The notes: a model not told the origin generated them from the sequence alone. A stretch of 64,000 nt of DNA from Paratrimastix pyriformis (GCA_027972325.1 JAPMOS010000030.1:318048-382047); one strand, 5' to 3'. Counted from the stretch's first letter, positions 14,926 to 57,923 are shown. Program-made: numbers and translations.

Positions 14926-16101
14926 GGGGGGGGCGAAGGCGGACATCAGGCCAGTATCCCTCGCCATCATCATCCGGCTCAGTCTCCTCCTCAGTGGCCT
15001 CCTCGCCCATGTCGACCTCACCCTCGGGTACCTCCGCAGCAGGCGAGACACTTCCCCCGGTCGCCGTGGCCACAGCAATGGCCGTGGCCGGGATGGTTGT
15101 GGTGGTGGTTGTGGTGGTTGTGGTGGTGGTTGTGGTGGTGGTTGGGGTGGGTGTGGGATCCGTTGTTGTGGAGGTGGCGCTGGGGGTGGTGGTGGTGGTG
15201 GTGGTGGTGGTTGGGGGGGGAGTCTCCAGATTCATGGGTTCGGTCGACGGGGTGGGAGTGGCTGTGCCCGGGGTGGTGGTAGCTGCCCCTGTCGTAGGTG
15301 TCTCAGTCGTGGGGGTTGAAGCCCCAGTCCCGGCCGTTGTGGTCGCTGGAACCGGGGTGGTGGTTGTGATCGTGGTAGTGGTGGATGTGACCGGGGCGGT
15401 AGTGGTGGGTGTGGGTGTGGGTGTGGGATCCTCCCCGGACAGGATGCGCGCCAACTTCTCATCCTCCTCGAGTTGGCGCTGCCTGGCGAGCTGGTCATCC
15501 TCCGACAGGATCATCGCAATCTCCTCATCGCTGAGCCCCAGGGAGGACAGGTCGAGTCCGGCCGAGGTGGTGTGCACGATGGGGAGGGGTGGATCCGACC
15601 CGGGTGGTGATGTTGTGGTGGGCGGTTTCCGAGGTGCGGGCTTTGGTGGCGCCGGGGCGGGCTTGGGTGGCGGTGGGCGTGGCCGGGGTGGGGCAGGCTT
15701 AGGAGGTGGAACCTCGGGGGGAGGGTCATCGGTCCGGGGAATGGGACGGGCTGAAAAGGGGCGAATCGATTCCAAGCGCTTCAAGTCTGAGGGGGAAAAA
15801 ATGTCCTGAGTTGAGGGCGGCAACCACCAGTCAAATTCGGAAAGAAATGAAACGAAAAAAATGGACCTCAAGATCTCGACGAAGAATCTCGATCGCGCAT
15901 GCCGAACATGCAACCGCGTGACCTTTGGTCAAACAGTTCATCAGATAGGTCCGGAGACACTGAATGGCAGAATGAGGTCAGATATAAGATGGAATTGGCA
16001 CACACCTCACGGCAGTAAAGGTGTCCGCATGAACTCAACTGATATAGGCAAGGTCGGCTCCGGGGCTTATCGCAAAGTGTGCATGGAATTTTGGCATCCA
16101 T
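14229..16101 (-). CDS. RING-finger protein with Pro/Thr-rich linker and C-terminal zinc ribbon (479 aa)
   Basis: Probable E3 ubiquitin ligase. Exons 16101-16006, 15959-15867, 15805-14945, 14618-14229, all joined in phase 0. Exons 1 and 2 together complete a C3HC4 RING: CTLC, then CGHLYCREC (the last Cys comes from exon 2), then CLTKGHAVACSAC. A Pro-rich stretch follows, then an acidic helical part (GLSDEEIAMILSEDDQLARQ), a long Thr/Pro tract and an acidic end. Exon 4 carries a second zinc site: CRQCRKSTLVEKGDVFFCPNC. The N-terminal RING supports ligase activity; the substrate is unknown. The Thr tract comes from a GTG/GGT-type repeat on the plus strand and may vary in length. Confidence 0.8.
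14640..14944. repeat. (GAT)n array and G-run in RING-gene intron
   Basis: Intron 3 of the RING gene. GATGATGATTGG repeats at 14660-14845, then (GT)n and a run of about 24 G ending near 14933. On the gene's strand the G-run is a C-run next to the donor side. Confidence 0.85.
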
Positions 16102-16325
16102 AGACTGTCACCACACAAATTGACCACAAATTTTGACGGTGTAGCCTCTAACGCCCGATGTTCCCTCCACTGGTCACGCACATGCTGTGTCCTCGGCCAT
16201 TCAAATACCGAGTTCGGCACAGACTCGCCACAAGAAAGAATCACAAGGGGTAGATGGAGTTGCAAAAAACAAAAAAAAAACAAGAGCGCGAGAGGGAATT
16301 GAGGTCATCTCGGCGCCCGTCACCA

Positions 16326-16963
16326 TCACCGGGATTTCTCGAGTGTCGCTTGGATGCGGCCGGTCATGGAGACCACCGCACTGACGATTTCGCTGGGGTT
16401 GACATCGACAGCCGTCCCGGTGGCGATGTGGCGTTCCCCGTGGGCCATCACCCGGTGGTACTGGAGACCGGTCCACAGGGCCAGGTTCTCGAAGCAGCGC
16501 CACCTGTTTTTTTGTGTGGAGGAATTGGGCTTGTGAGGCGAAGGGTTGGGGGGAAGGAAGCCTCACGCCACCTTGGGAGGGGTGGGTGGGGTGGGGTACC
16601 TCCCCAGGGGAAGGACAGACACTCCCTCCTTGGGGTGCACCTCGACCAGGCCACCCTGGGGGCCCATCCACAGGAGGTGGGTCAGGCCCGCCCCGTGGAC
16701 CCCCACGAGGACGTCCGTCCCGGCAGCCGTGGCGATCTGCTCGCGTATGGTCAGCCGCCCAAAGTCCACAACCTGCGCCGTGCGCGTGGGTGGGTGGGTG
16801 GGAAGTGAGGAACAGAACATGAAGATGATCCGTTGCCCAAAGTCCACAAACCGGCCAGGCGCGCGGCCGTGAGTGCGGGAAGGGTGTGTGGGAAGGAAGC
16901 GCTCCACAAATTGGTGAGGAACATGAGACCCGGCCAGCGGGCCAGACGTGTGTACGCGTGCTG

Positions 16964-17041
<78 letters not shown>

Positions 17042-17084
17042 ATGATTGTTGGATGCTGCTGCTGCTGATGCTCATGATTGTTGG

Positions 17085-17138
<54 letters not shown>

Positions 17139-19899
17139 ATGCTCATGATTGTTGATGCTGATGCTTGCCGATGGTGCGGGATGTGCTCATGATGATGGTG
17201 GCGCTGATGATGATGTCGCTGATGCTGCTGATGCTGCTGGTGCTGCTGCCGGAAGGGGGTGCGGGATTGTGTGGTGGGTGCGAGTGGCTGGTGTCCGCCA
17301 AGCAACCTTGATCTGGGCCTTGCGTTTGTGCGGATTTGTGTGGGCGCGAGGATTGTGCTGGTGCCCAGCAAGCGACCTTGATCTGGGCCTTGCGTTTGTG
17401 CGGATTTGGGTGGGCGCGAGGATTGTGCTGGTGCCCATCAAGCGACCTTGATCTGGGCCTTTGGCACCCCGGCGCGGAGGGCCTCCACCAAGGCGGCCTC
17501 GTCGCCCCACTGGCGGTTGAGGGTGGCCCGGTCCCCGTATAGCCGGCGAACGCTGACTGTCACCTGTCGTGCGTGTGAGAGATGGGTGGCATGCGTCTGT
17601 CATATGCGTTTGTCGTGTGTGTCATCAGGCGTTGATGGACTGTCACCTGCCGTGCGTGTGAGGGTTATGCGTCTGTCCTGTGTGTTTGTCGTGTCATCGT
17701 GTGTTATGCGTCGTCATATGTGTCGTCATGTTGTTGTTCTGTGTGTCTGTGTTGTCCTGTGTGTCTGTGTTGTCCTGTGTGTCTGTGTTGTCCTGTGTGT
17801 CTGTGTTGTCCTGTGTGTCTGTGTTGTCCTGTGTCGGCATGCGTGCGGCAAGGTGTATTCCATACGCCGAACGTTCATGCGGGGGGTGGGAGAGGGCTTG
17901 GAGCGGGTGTGGGAGACACGGACCACGGGGACAGTATGTGCGGGCCGCTCGATGTTGAGCGTCTTCAGGGCCCAGCTGGCGAAGTCTTGCAGCAGGGCCA
18001 GCCGCTCCGGGCACGCGTTGGTCTATCCGGTGATTGTCAGGAGAGGGATGAAGGAGGAGGAGGAGGAGGAGGAGGAGGGATGGAGGGGAGGACGGAGATG
18101 AATTCATCAGTCACGAACAAGAACCGGGGGGGAGAGGCAGTGCGGATGTGATGGGCGGAAAGGGCGGTGGAGGGGGTGGGTCGGAATGGGTGTGCGGCAC
18201 AAAGGGGGACTCAATCGTCGTCTCAAATGACGCATATGATTAGCGAACTTGGGGCCGGTGGCAGGCAAGGAGTCCAAATTCTGACGGGGTGTGTGGGCGG
18301 GTGCAGTGCGCAGCGCGCGGGGCGGACCGAGTAGAGGTAGGCGAAGAAGAAACTCGAGTAGCCGGGGGGCGAGAAAACAGCCCGCCGAAGCAGATACTGC
18401 GTGGGCCAAGAGGGGAGGGTGTGTGAGAGTCAGGGGAGGTGTGAAAGAAGCTCGAGTAGCCGGGGGGCGAGAAAACAGCCCGCCGGAGCAGATACTGCGT
18501 GGCCAAGAGGGTCGTGGAGGCGTGTGTGTGTGAGTCAGGAGGCCGTGAATGGTCATCATCCAGCACCAGAGAGACCACCACCATCTCCAGATCGGGTTGT
18601 CCACAAAGTCAGCAACAACTCTCCATCACACATCCCCACCCAACACCACACCCCACCACATCGCCCCCTTTCCTTCTCGTCCCCTCGGCGGGCGCCGCGC
18701 GCAGACTTCCTGCTTGGGCATCGCGGCCGCACGAAGGATGGGCCCCTTCTGCGAGAAGAGCGCCTGCCAGAGGGGATCCAGCGGTGAGTCCGGATGGGCG
18801 TCGAGCAGCAGCAGCTGCACGTCGGCCGGGGCCGTGTGGGTCATGTACCTACGAGGCGGGGGCGTGTTGTTGTTGACGCATATCAGAAGATGTTGATGAT
18901 GTGGGTGAAATAAGGGCGATGATGCTGTGAGCGACGTGCGGGGGAGTGAGGGGATGATGTGAGCGCGTGAGGGAGGATGGGGAGGGGTGCAGGCAGACAG
19001 GGCGATGTAGGCGTTGAGCCAGTCGGTCATCGTGTGGAAGACATTCTTGTGCTCGTTGCCCTCCCGGGTCACCAGCAGCATAGGATGCTCAATCACACGG
19101 GCCGCGGGTGGCGCGGCGCCCGCAGGATGCGATGTAAAGCTCGTGAAGATGTCCCTCAGGTGATCCTGAGGTTTGAAAACAGGAGGAGTCGTGATATCAG
19201 ATTTTGAGTGTGGCGTCGCTGGGCGAGCGGGCAGAGAGCGAGGAGAGTCAGACAGACCCGTGGGAAGTTCGTTTCGGGCAGCCGGCCGCCCTCGATTTTG
19301 CAAGTCCCCGAGAAGGCGCCCTGGCCGTAGTGGAACAGCTCGCCGGGCCCGCCCAGGTAATAGCCACTTCGGTGCAGGGGAGCATTGGCGGGTGAGAACC
19401 GGGAGAAGTCCACGTAGATCTCGTGACCATCACAAATCGTGTGCGGTTGGGTGGGGATCGGGATGTCGGGGATGATGGTCATCCGGCAGGTGAGTTCCGA
19501 GGTGGCTTTAACCCCGGGGGTACAGAGCTGCGCGCCCTTGGAATCCCAGGCCTGCAACATGCCGTAACCGAATTTTTGCTCACATTGGGTCCACTGGGAC
19601 GACGGGGTCGCAACAAGAAGACCCGACCGTGGGGGCGTGGGGAGTGGTGGTGGTGTTGGGATAGGAGGGGGAATCACCTCCGGTGGTGGCTTCGGAGTCG
19701 GAGTTGGTGTCGGTTGAGTTTGCTCGGAGATTTCTGGGGTGGGTGTCGAGGGGGTGAACGTGGGAGCCGGAGGCGGAGGGATGACTTGCGGGTTGGGATG
19801 ATCAGTTTTGTGCGTGTCTTGAGCGAGGAAGGCGAACTCAAAATAGAAAAGAGACACAAGTAGAGCAAGAACAACCACCAGGAAGAGCCTCCATCGCAT
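16326..19899 (-). CDS. GT61-family glycosyltransferase, type II membrane protein (520 aa)
   Basis: Eight exons: 19899-19258, 19165-18999, 18848-18707, 18396-18328, 18022-17920, 17556-17447, 16772-16621, 16503-16326, every junction in phase. Residues ~5-27 are a signal anchor (FLVVVLALLVSLFYFEFAFL), followed by a Pro/Thr stem to ~90 and a lumenal catalytic region. Family landmarks: CEQKFGYG near the catalytic start; VTREGNEHKNVFHTMTDW in exon 2; FSPPGYSSFFF in exon 4; GVHGAGLTHLLWM in exon 7; ENLALWTGLQYHR in exon 8. GT61 includes beta-1,2-xylosyltransferase and EGF-domain O-GlcNAc transferase (EOGT), so a Golgi or ER role in modifying glycoproteins is likely; donor sugar and substrate cannot be read. 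Its start lies 1,049 bp from the divergent dynein start. Confidence 0.85.
16960..17150. repeat. (CTG)n trinucleotide arrays
   Basis: Two CTG/CAG arrays (about 16963-17040 and 17085-17138), separated by copies of CATGATTGTTGGATG, in intron 6 of the glycosyltransferase gene. On the gene strand they read (CAG)n. Confidence 0.95.
17275..17462 (-). repeat. Tandem copies (~75-80 bp) carrying the exon 6 donor site
   Basis: Nearly three copies of a unit with TGGGCGCGAGGATTGTGCTG and the minus-strand exon end plus donor (CCCAGATCAAG, then GTCGC). Only the copy at 17447 joins the real exon. Confidence 0.85.
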
Positions 19900-20948
19900 G
19901 GGTCTCGTTTCGTTCCTTCCCGCGCAGAGGAGCTTCCCCCTTGGGTTGGATTGGAGAAAAAAAAGCTGGACGCCGGCGGTTTATGGGAGACCTGTGACGG
20001 GTTCTGAGAGTTCTGAGGGGCACCCTTTAACGACCCCCTCCTTTCAGAAGCTTTCTTCAACGATTCACTGGGAAAGATACGTTCGCGGTTCATTTTCTCG
20101 CTTCCCATCTGCCGAAAGTCCCCTTCGAGAGGGAATGCTTGGTTTGAGAGACGAGCGATCTGCCATTCTCGTTCCACACAGACCGAGAAGTTCACTGTCA
20201 TTTGAGATCAGTCCCTTGGCTCCACACGCACATCCATCCCTGGACAGACACACAAAAATGTTGCATGATGGCACGCCACTCCGTGATGATACTCGTCTAC
20301 GAAGAGGACCGTGGACCCCCACGCCCTTCGACTGCACACTCACCTCACCTCCTCACTCACCTCACTCGCCTCTCATTCGCCTCACCACCTCACCTCACCC
20401 ACCCAAATGGGCAGCTCTTCTTTGCCTCGCCCATGGCGTCCTCCCCTCGCTCTCGATCCCCTTCGTCCGGCCCGCAGTTTTTGAGCCGCCTGTCTGTGGA
20501 TGGGTTAGGGGGATATTGGCCAGAGGGAAGCGGAGGCGGAGCGCCGAGACGGATGCTGGGGGAGGCTGGGATGGCGACAGTTGAACGATCCATCCTGGTT
20601 CAGGCCCAGCAATCCGTGGGACCCTTTCGTTCAAGTAAAGGGATGCCGCCCAACATTTTCTCGTCTCCGGGAGTGCACGCCCTGGGTGGCTGAGCCCTTG
20701 GCCACCTCCCACTGGCGCTGCCTCCAAAGTGGAGTGTCAGCGAGGCACACAAGGTGCCCAGCTTGAAATCCGCATTTCGTTTCGATTTGGCTCTTCAGAC
20801 TCCTTTTCACCAAATTCCACTGTTCTCGTTCTCCGGCTCCGGTTTTGCGATGAATTTCAAATTTGGATTTGTGCCTTATGCCCCGGAGAGTCACTCTCCG
20901 TGTTCCCGTTTCCTTTCGTTTTTGAATTCTTCGCCTCGTCCGCCTCTC
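19900..20948. promoter_or_regulatory. Shared upstream region of divergent genes
   Basis: Head-to-head gap between the glycosyltransferase start (19899, minus) and the chosen dynein start (20949, plus). Any promoters for both must lie here. No TATA box, initiator or repeat could be assigned with confidence. An in-frame ATG at 20851 could be an earlier dynein start. Confidence 0.4.
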
Positions 20949-51024
<30,076 letters not shown>

Positions 51025-51797
51025 AACCCCATGGGCTCCATCCCCCGGCTCCCCCCCCCTCTTGCTCTGCCGAGATATTTTCGTTTCTCTGCCTGACTTT
51101 GGCATCGTTTCTGTTCAAAAAGGAACGCCTTTGCAAAGCCCACTTCATGAAGAAGGACGAAGGAGAGGGTGATGTACGTTGACCTGCCCGATTTCCCGAA
51201 TGGTGTCCCCTGGATGCTGCACTGGGGTGCCGGCACCCAGCAGCGCCCGGACCTGGTGCTGCGCTCGGAGACACTGAAAAGATTGTGCTCCTGGAACTTA
51301 CAGTCCCGGAGCACAATGTGATAAAACAGGGGAGGGGACAATGGTGAAACCCTGTAAGACCGGTAACTTTTGAGATTTCGTGTGAAAAATCCGGAGACAT
51401 TCTCTGCCCACTGCCACCCCTCCCTCGCAGAGCGTGTGTGTGTGTGTGTGTGTGGGGGGGCCAAATGCCCACGCTCTAGACACAGAGACACAGGGAAGTT
51501 CCGTGACCAGTGGCAAAGGATGGCACACCGTTGTGTAGCCCTGGTCCCCCTCTCTCTACGCTCTGAGGAGAAAATTTCCGAATTCTTCACACGGAATCCA
51601 AAATTACCGGTCTTAAAGGGAATTCGGTAAGATATGCACTTTCTCAAACAACATCTCTCGGTGTTGCAGAATTGAGGTGCCCATGGGTTGGATTTGTTGT
51701 TTGTCACGCCGAACATCACAATCAAGTGTGAACTCGAGCCGCACTTCAAACAGAGAAAATTGGAGGGACAGTGGCAAAGACCCTCAGGCAATTTTCG
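51025..51797. other. Intergenic region with long imperfect inverted repeat
   Basis: Lies between the dynein stop and the Ca2+-ATPase start. A perfect 10-bp inverted repeat (ATTGTGCTCC/GGAGCACAAT, about 51282-51320) could act in transcript 3' end formation. A longer imperfect inverted repeat has arms at about 51349-51395 and 51577-51620. No gene seen. Confidence 0.6.
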
Positions 51798-54700
51798 ATG
51801 GCTAAAGGGAAAACGGCTCCAGGCCCCGTCGGACCTGTGATCGATCCGAACAGCACACGGGCCAAGCTCAGCAGGCTCATGGGTGCACCGTCTCGCTCTC
51901 GTCATGGAAAAGTGAAGCGGAGCGATGACCCCGCAAAGAAGGCCGAATTTGATTTTGATGTTGATTTTGGTGGGATTCCCGGACTCTTCGAGATGGTTCG
52001 GAGTTCCCCGAACGGTATTTCTGGGGATCCCGCTGATATTGCCAAGCGGAAGGAAGAGTTTGGTGAGAATGCCTTTGCCAAGGCAAAGACCAAGGTTTGT
52101 GCGGCGTCACATCTTCGGGGCCCCCGTTGGAACTTTGCTTTGCTGGTGGTTCATTGCCTTCTTTCTTTTGTAGAGCTTCCTTTCCCTTTGGATCGATGCT
52201 GCGACCGAGAAGGTGAACCTCATCCTTTTCGCTTCCGCTACTTTGAGTATCATTCTGGGCGCTGTGTTTGGTTATGAAGAAAGTCTGTCACATTTTTTCA
52301 ATACAACTCACTCATTTTTTTTGCGGACCCCACCAGGTCCTCCTGGCTATGTTGATGGTATTGCTATTCTTGGCACTGTTCTTATTTGCACTCGTCTGTT
52401 CATTCGCCTTCTGTGAAACCGCATAATCATACACTTCCCCAGTCGTCAGCTCGATCAACAATTGGAGCCAGGAACGGCAATTCCAAAAGTTGAACGAACA
52501 ACAAAAGAACCGCGATATTGCTGTGATCCGCGGCGGCCAAGATTGCAAGGTTCGTGTTTTCTTTCTCCCGCACGCACCGACCGACCAACCCACCTTCCCC
52601 AGATCTCCATCTTCGACCTTGTTGTTGGTGATGTGATCAAGCTCACCACCGGTGACATGCTTCCCTGCGATGGGATGGTCTTCGAAGCAACCAGTCTGTG
52701 TTCTCTTCCGCACCACACAATCTTCACGAATTTCGCGCGAATAGAGATCAGCTGCGAAGAAGCCGCCATGACCGGTGAGTCCAACGCCATCAAGAAGACC
52801 CCCACTGGCGATTGCTGGATGCTCTGCGGCTGCAAGGTGGGCGAGGGCATCGGCAAGATGGTTGTCACTGCCGTGGGTATGTCCTCCCAGTTCGGTATCC
52901 TCAAGTCGGCTCTCGTCAAGCCTCGGGAGCAGACCGCCCTTCAAGTTGCCCTGGGCCGGACCGTCGACAGTCCGTCGGGTTCTTCCCTCCTTTTCCATTC
53001 TCATCTCCCCTGCCCCGCCCAGTCATCGGCACCTTTGGCCTGTTCGTGGCCGTGGCCACCTTCCTGGCCCTGGTCATTCGCTGGTCAATTGACGTCGCCA
53101 CCTACACCTGGGAAACCCACTACATCAAGCTCCTCGTCGACTACCTCATCATCGCCGTGACTATTATTGTCGTGGCCGTCCCCGAGGGTCTCCCGCTGGC
53201 CGTCACCATTGCCCTGGCCTTCTCCATGAAGCGCATGCTTAAGGACAAGAACCTGGTGCGTCGCCTCGAGTCCTGCGAGATTATGGGTGGTGCCACGTCC
53301 ATCTGCTCCGATAAGACGGGCACCCTGACCCAGAACCGGATGACCGTCACGGCCGGCTACTTCTTCGACCAGTTCTTCAACTACGAGGAGATGGCCCGCG
53401 CCTCGCACGCCGCTGCGGCTACCGCCCCGGTCGCCCCGGCCCACGTCGAGGAGGAGGAAGTCGATGAGGACGAGGATCCCCTCCGCAAGGCCCAGCAGCC
53501 CATCATGGGTGAGATTCTCAAGAGCATGCAGCACTTCCCCCCTGGCAACCCCGGCCAGCTCGTCTTCGAGGTCCGTTCATCATCCATCACATCACATCCC
53601 TGTGCCTGATGGCGTTGGTTGGTTGACTTTGCTGTTTTTTTTTTCCCCTGCCTCGGGGATGAACCACATGAAATGTCTCGTTCGGCTGACTGGCCAGTGA
53701 TTGAGCAACCTCAATGTTAACGGAATTCTTGCTGAGAGGCAATTTAATTTTTTTTTTAAAAAAAAAAAAACGCATTGTCAACACAACCCACAACCCCCCT
53801 CCCCCATTACCCCATTACCCCATCCCCCGTTCTTTCTCCCGTCCCCTCACAGGGTATCTCGCTCAACACCTCGGCCTCCTTCGAGCCCCCCAAGCTCGCC
53901 ACCGACCCCGTCTCCGTCGCCCGTCGTGAGCGCCTCCGCAAGGCCCGCGCCGCCCGTGCCGCCAAGGAGGGCCGCGAGATGGTTGAGCCCTCCAAGCTGC
54001 GTGTCGAGGGTAACAAGACCGATGTGGCCCTGGTCAACTGGATCGTGGCCATGAAGGGCCTCGAGTTCGTCCCCGCCCTGCGCACTTCCATGCATGTCAT
54101 CCAGCAGTTCCCCTTCTCGTCGGAGATCAAGCGGGCCGGCACCGTCATTGAGATGCCCGACTGCTACCGGTTCCACTGCAAGGGCGCCGCCGAGATTGTG
54201 ACCAGCTTCTGCCGGTACATGATCGACGAGTCCGGCCAGGTGGTCGAGATTACCCCGGCCCGGCAGGCCGTCATTGACCAGCGCATCCGGGACATGGCGC
54301 ATCTCTCCCTTCGCTGCATCTCCGTGGCCTATCGCGATATTCCCAAGCCTGAGGTCGCCGCCGTCCAGGCCGAGATGGCTGATTATGCCGCGTCCATCAG
54401 CGCCCCCGCCGCCAGCGAGGACGAGCCCAGCCCTGCTGGCCCCGCCACGGCCGCCGCCGCGGCCGGCCACTCGCCCGCCGCACCCCGCGCCGGCCCCGCC
54501 CCCAACCTGTCCCCCGACGGGTTCTTCAAGGCCGCCCCCGAACGCGGCCTGATTCTCCTCGGCATTGCCGGCATCAAGGATCCCCTGCGTCTCGAGGTTC
54601 CCGCGGCCGTCAAGGACTGCCAGCATGCCGGCATCACCGTGCGCATGGTCACGGGCGACAACATTGAGACGGCCAAGGCCATTGCCAAGGAGTGCGGTAT

Positions 54701-56887
54701 TTACACCCCGGAGGAGGGCGGCCTGGCCATGGAGGGCCCCACCTTCCGGCTGATGCGTGAGCGGGAGCTGCTCGAGAAGGTGCGCCACCTGCAGGTGCTG
54801 GCCCGGTCTTCGCCCCAGGACAAGCTCAAGCTGGTCAAGCTGCTGCGTTACCAGCTCAACGAGGTGGTCGCCGTCACGGGCGACGGCACCAACGACGCCC
54901 CGGCCCTGTCGGCGGCCAATGTCGGCTTCGCCATGGGTATCACGGGCACGGAAGTGGCCAAGGACGCCTCGGCCATCGTCCTGACGGACGACAACTTCGT
55001 CGGCATTGTCAAGGCCGTCCTGTGGGGCCGCAACGTGTACGACGGCATCCGGAAGTTCGTCCAGTTCCAGCTGACCATCAACTTTGTGGCCATCATCGTG
55101 GCTTTCATCGGGGCCATCTTCGACATGACCCCCCTGCAGGCCGTCCAGATGCTGTGGGTCAACCTGATCATGGACAGTTTCGCCGCCCTGGCCCTGGCCA
55201 CCGACTCGCCCTACAAGGAGCTGCTTGACCGCAAGCCCTACGGCCACAACGACCCCCTGATTTGCATGTCAATGTGGCGAAACATTGCCACCATCGCCTG
55301 CTATGAGTTCCTCATTGAGATGCTGCTGCTGTTCCTGCGCGACCCGACGGGCAAGAATATGATGTTCTTCCCCCGGGTGCCGGCTGCCTCGGTCGCGCAC
55401 AACACGATCATGTTCAACACGTTCATCTTCATGCAGATCGGCAACATGTTCTGCTCCCGGCGCGCATATAATGGTCTGCCCGCCCCGCCGCCCCGCCCCG
55501 CCCCATTTCTCACATTGCTGCTCCCGACGACGACACACCTCTTCACTGCTGTTCTCACTGCCACACCATCATCATCATCCGGTCATCATCATCCGGTCAT
55601 CATCATCCGGTCATCATCATCCGGTCATCATCATCCGGTCATCATCATCCGGTCATCATCATCATCATCATCCCGGTCATCATCATCATCATCATCCCGG
55701 TCATCATCATCATCATCATCCCGGTCATCATCATCATCATGGTCATCACCCATCACCCATCACCCCCCCCCCCAGAGATCAACTTCTTTGCTGGGATCTT
55801 CAAGAACTGGCTCTTCGTGGCCATCTGGCTGCTCATGGCCTGCAGATCATCATCATCGAGGTCGAGGCCATCGGGATGTACGTCTTCAAGACCGTGCCCC
55901 TCGACTGGGACGAGTGGCTCTTCTGCGTCTTTGTCGGGCTGGCCACCCTGCCCCTCGGTCCGTCCGCTGCCCCCAGCATCATCATCATCATCCCGATCAC
56001 CATCATCCAGTTGCCAACATCACCATCCAATCACCATCCAATCACCACCACCCACCACCACCACCACCACCACCACCCACCACCCACCACCACCACCACC
56101 ACCAGCTCTCTCCTATCCAATCCAATCCAACGGAGGCTTCCTTTTACCTGTTTTCCACATCCTCACCCAACTCCCTCTGTCTCCCACCTCCCCCCAGGCC
56201 TCTTCGTCCGGGTCTTCCGCTGCCCCGACCCGATGGACCCCGTCAAGCGCAAGCGTGACGACGAGACGGCCCTCCGGCTGGCCATCTACCGTGCCCGCCG
56301 GAAGGAGGAGGACGCCAAGCGGCGCTGGAACCAGATGTCTCACCGGTTCGGTGTGCTCCGTGCCTTCCGCAGCGCCTACGTGGCCGAGGCGAGCGAGGCG
56401 CCCATCCAGCCGATTGTCATGCCCCCCTCGCTCATGGCCACCCCGGTCACCAGCCCCGCGCCCGTGGTGACTGTCCAGCCCATGCCCGCACCCGCCCTGG
56501 CCGTGACCCCTGTCCAGCCCGTGGTGGCTTCCGCCCCCGTGACGGCCGCCCCGGCCCCCGCCCCCGCCCCAGCACCTGCCCCCGTGGCAACTGCGGTCCC
56601 CGTCCCTGCCCCGCCCCGCCCCTGAGGCCGCCCCGGCCCTGCCCCCCGCCCCCGAGGCTGCCCCAGCCCCGGCCCCCGCCCGGCCCCCGCCCCAGCCCCC
56701 CGAGGTGGTGGTCCCCGAGGTGAAGACCACCCCTGCCCCTGAGGCCGCCCCCGCCCCTGTGGTCGAGGCCGCCCCTGCCCCGGCCCCGGCCCCGGCCCCC
56801 GTCGCTGAGGCCGCCCCGCCCCCGCCCCCGCCCCGCCCGCCCAATAACCGATCTAAAAATCCCACACCGCCATCCCGCCAGGCGTGA
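51798..56887 (+). CDS. P2B-type (plasma-membrane type, PMCA) Ca2+-ATPase
   Basis: Expels cytosolic Ca2+ with ATP. Exons: 51798-52094, 52174-52270, 52337-52393, 52443-52549, 52603-52693, 52745-52969, 53023-53570, 53853-55473, 55776-55957, 56199-56625. Landmarks: GISGDPADIAKRKEEFGENA; TGES; TM4 PEGLPLAVTIALAFSMKRM; phosphorylation site SDKTGTLTQNRM; KGAAEI; VTGDNIETAKAIAKECGI; TGDGTNDAPALS. The C-terminal RRWNQMSHRFGVLRAFRSAY resembles the calmodulin-binding autoinhibitor of PMCAs, so Ca2+/calmodulin control is likely; a Pro/Ala-rich tail follows. Two frame problems: within exon 9 (about 55840-55845) the frame must shift one base to pass from WLLMA to QIIIIEVEAIGMYVF, and the tail stops at 56625 though another frame continues the same composition to 56887. 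Confidence 0.88.
55560..55750. repeat. ATCATCATCCGGTC repeat in Ca2+-ATPase intron 8
   Basis: About six ATCATCATCCGGTC units then a longer unit with CCCGGTCATC, ending near acceptor CCCCCAG. Confidence 0.9.
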
Positions 56888-57923
56888 CCCGTCCTCTCAC
56901 GAAGGACGGCCCTTGACGGGGCTGCGTTTTTTTATGCATACCCGATGCGCTTCTTGAGTGTGTCTCACTCCCCCACCGTTGCGCCGACCTGACCCCTCTT
57001 GAGGCGCGCGCACGCCCTGCTGCTGCGGAGCGGAGAGGATGCCTTTATTTGTGTTCCTGCTCCGCACCCTCTGCTCTCTGCTGACTCCGCCGTTTTTCCA
57101 ACCGCCTCCTCCCATCCCCCGGACCCCCACCCCCACCACCCCACCCACTTCTCCCCTGCACCGCACCGCACCACGCCGCCACCGCCACCCCTTGCACTTG
57201 TTTTTGGAACCAAATCTTCTTCTTCGTACTTTTTTGCCTCTCTTCTTGGGTCTCCGTTTTCATCATTTTTTTCATTTCCCTTTCCTGTTCCTCGGTCCCC
57301 CCCCTCCTCCCTCCCTCTCTGCTTTTTGCCCTGAATTTTTCATTTTCCCCTTTCCCCTGCATTGATGCGAACACTTGGATGATGGATACTCTTTGGGGAG
57401 CAAGCGGATGATGGCCGGGACTGACTGACTAGGTTGGGGTTCGGTCGATTCCGCTTTTGGCCTTTTTCCCGTTCTTGAGCTCTTCTTGTGTGCGTCTGTC
57501 TTGACCCTCCCCTCCCGCGTGTTTCATGGAAGAAGAGATTTTTTATGGTCGTCTCTGCGTTATTCTTTGTCGATGGGCTTTTGTGGGGGGCGGGTGTGGT
57601 GTGTTGTACAGAAGCAGGAAGGAGGAGACGAACACGATACATCGGGACGTCCACCTTGAGCTGCTCGCCCTACCCCACAGAAACTCCCTCGTGGGCCACT
57701 GTTTCGAAAGGGACGGACTCGAAAATCCGGTCAGGCCGTTTTCCAAGCTCTCCTGCTCCCGCGCCACAGCACGATCAGTTGAGAGAACCCGTTGTCTCGT
57801 ACCCGCACCCCTCGAATCCCCGCGGGAGGGTGAGCCTTAGGGCGAGCTTTCAAGAGAACGAGTTCTTCCAATGAGACCCACTGGCCTGCAGCCAATGACA
57901 GCACCATGAGATCTCTGTCCAGC
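56888..57923. other. Intergenic region between convergent genes
   Basis: Region between the Ca2+-ATPase end (plus) and the stop of the kinase-GTPase gene (minus). C/T-rich in its first half. Open frames of 60-130 codons exist in several registers without any motif. No gene supported. Confidence 0.5.

Noticed and set aside
16963-17146. Coding poly-Leu/poly-Ala from the CTG array
   Set aside because: Falls in an intron of the glycosyltransferase gene; exons on both sides join in phase without it.
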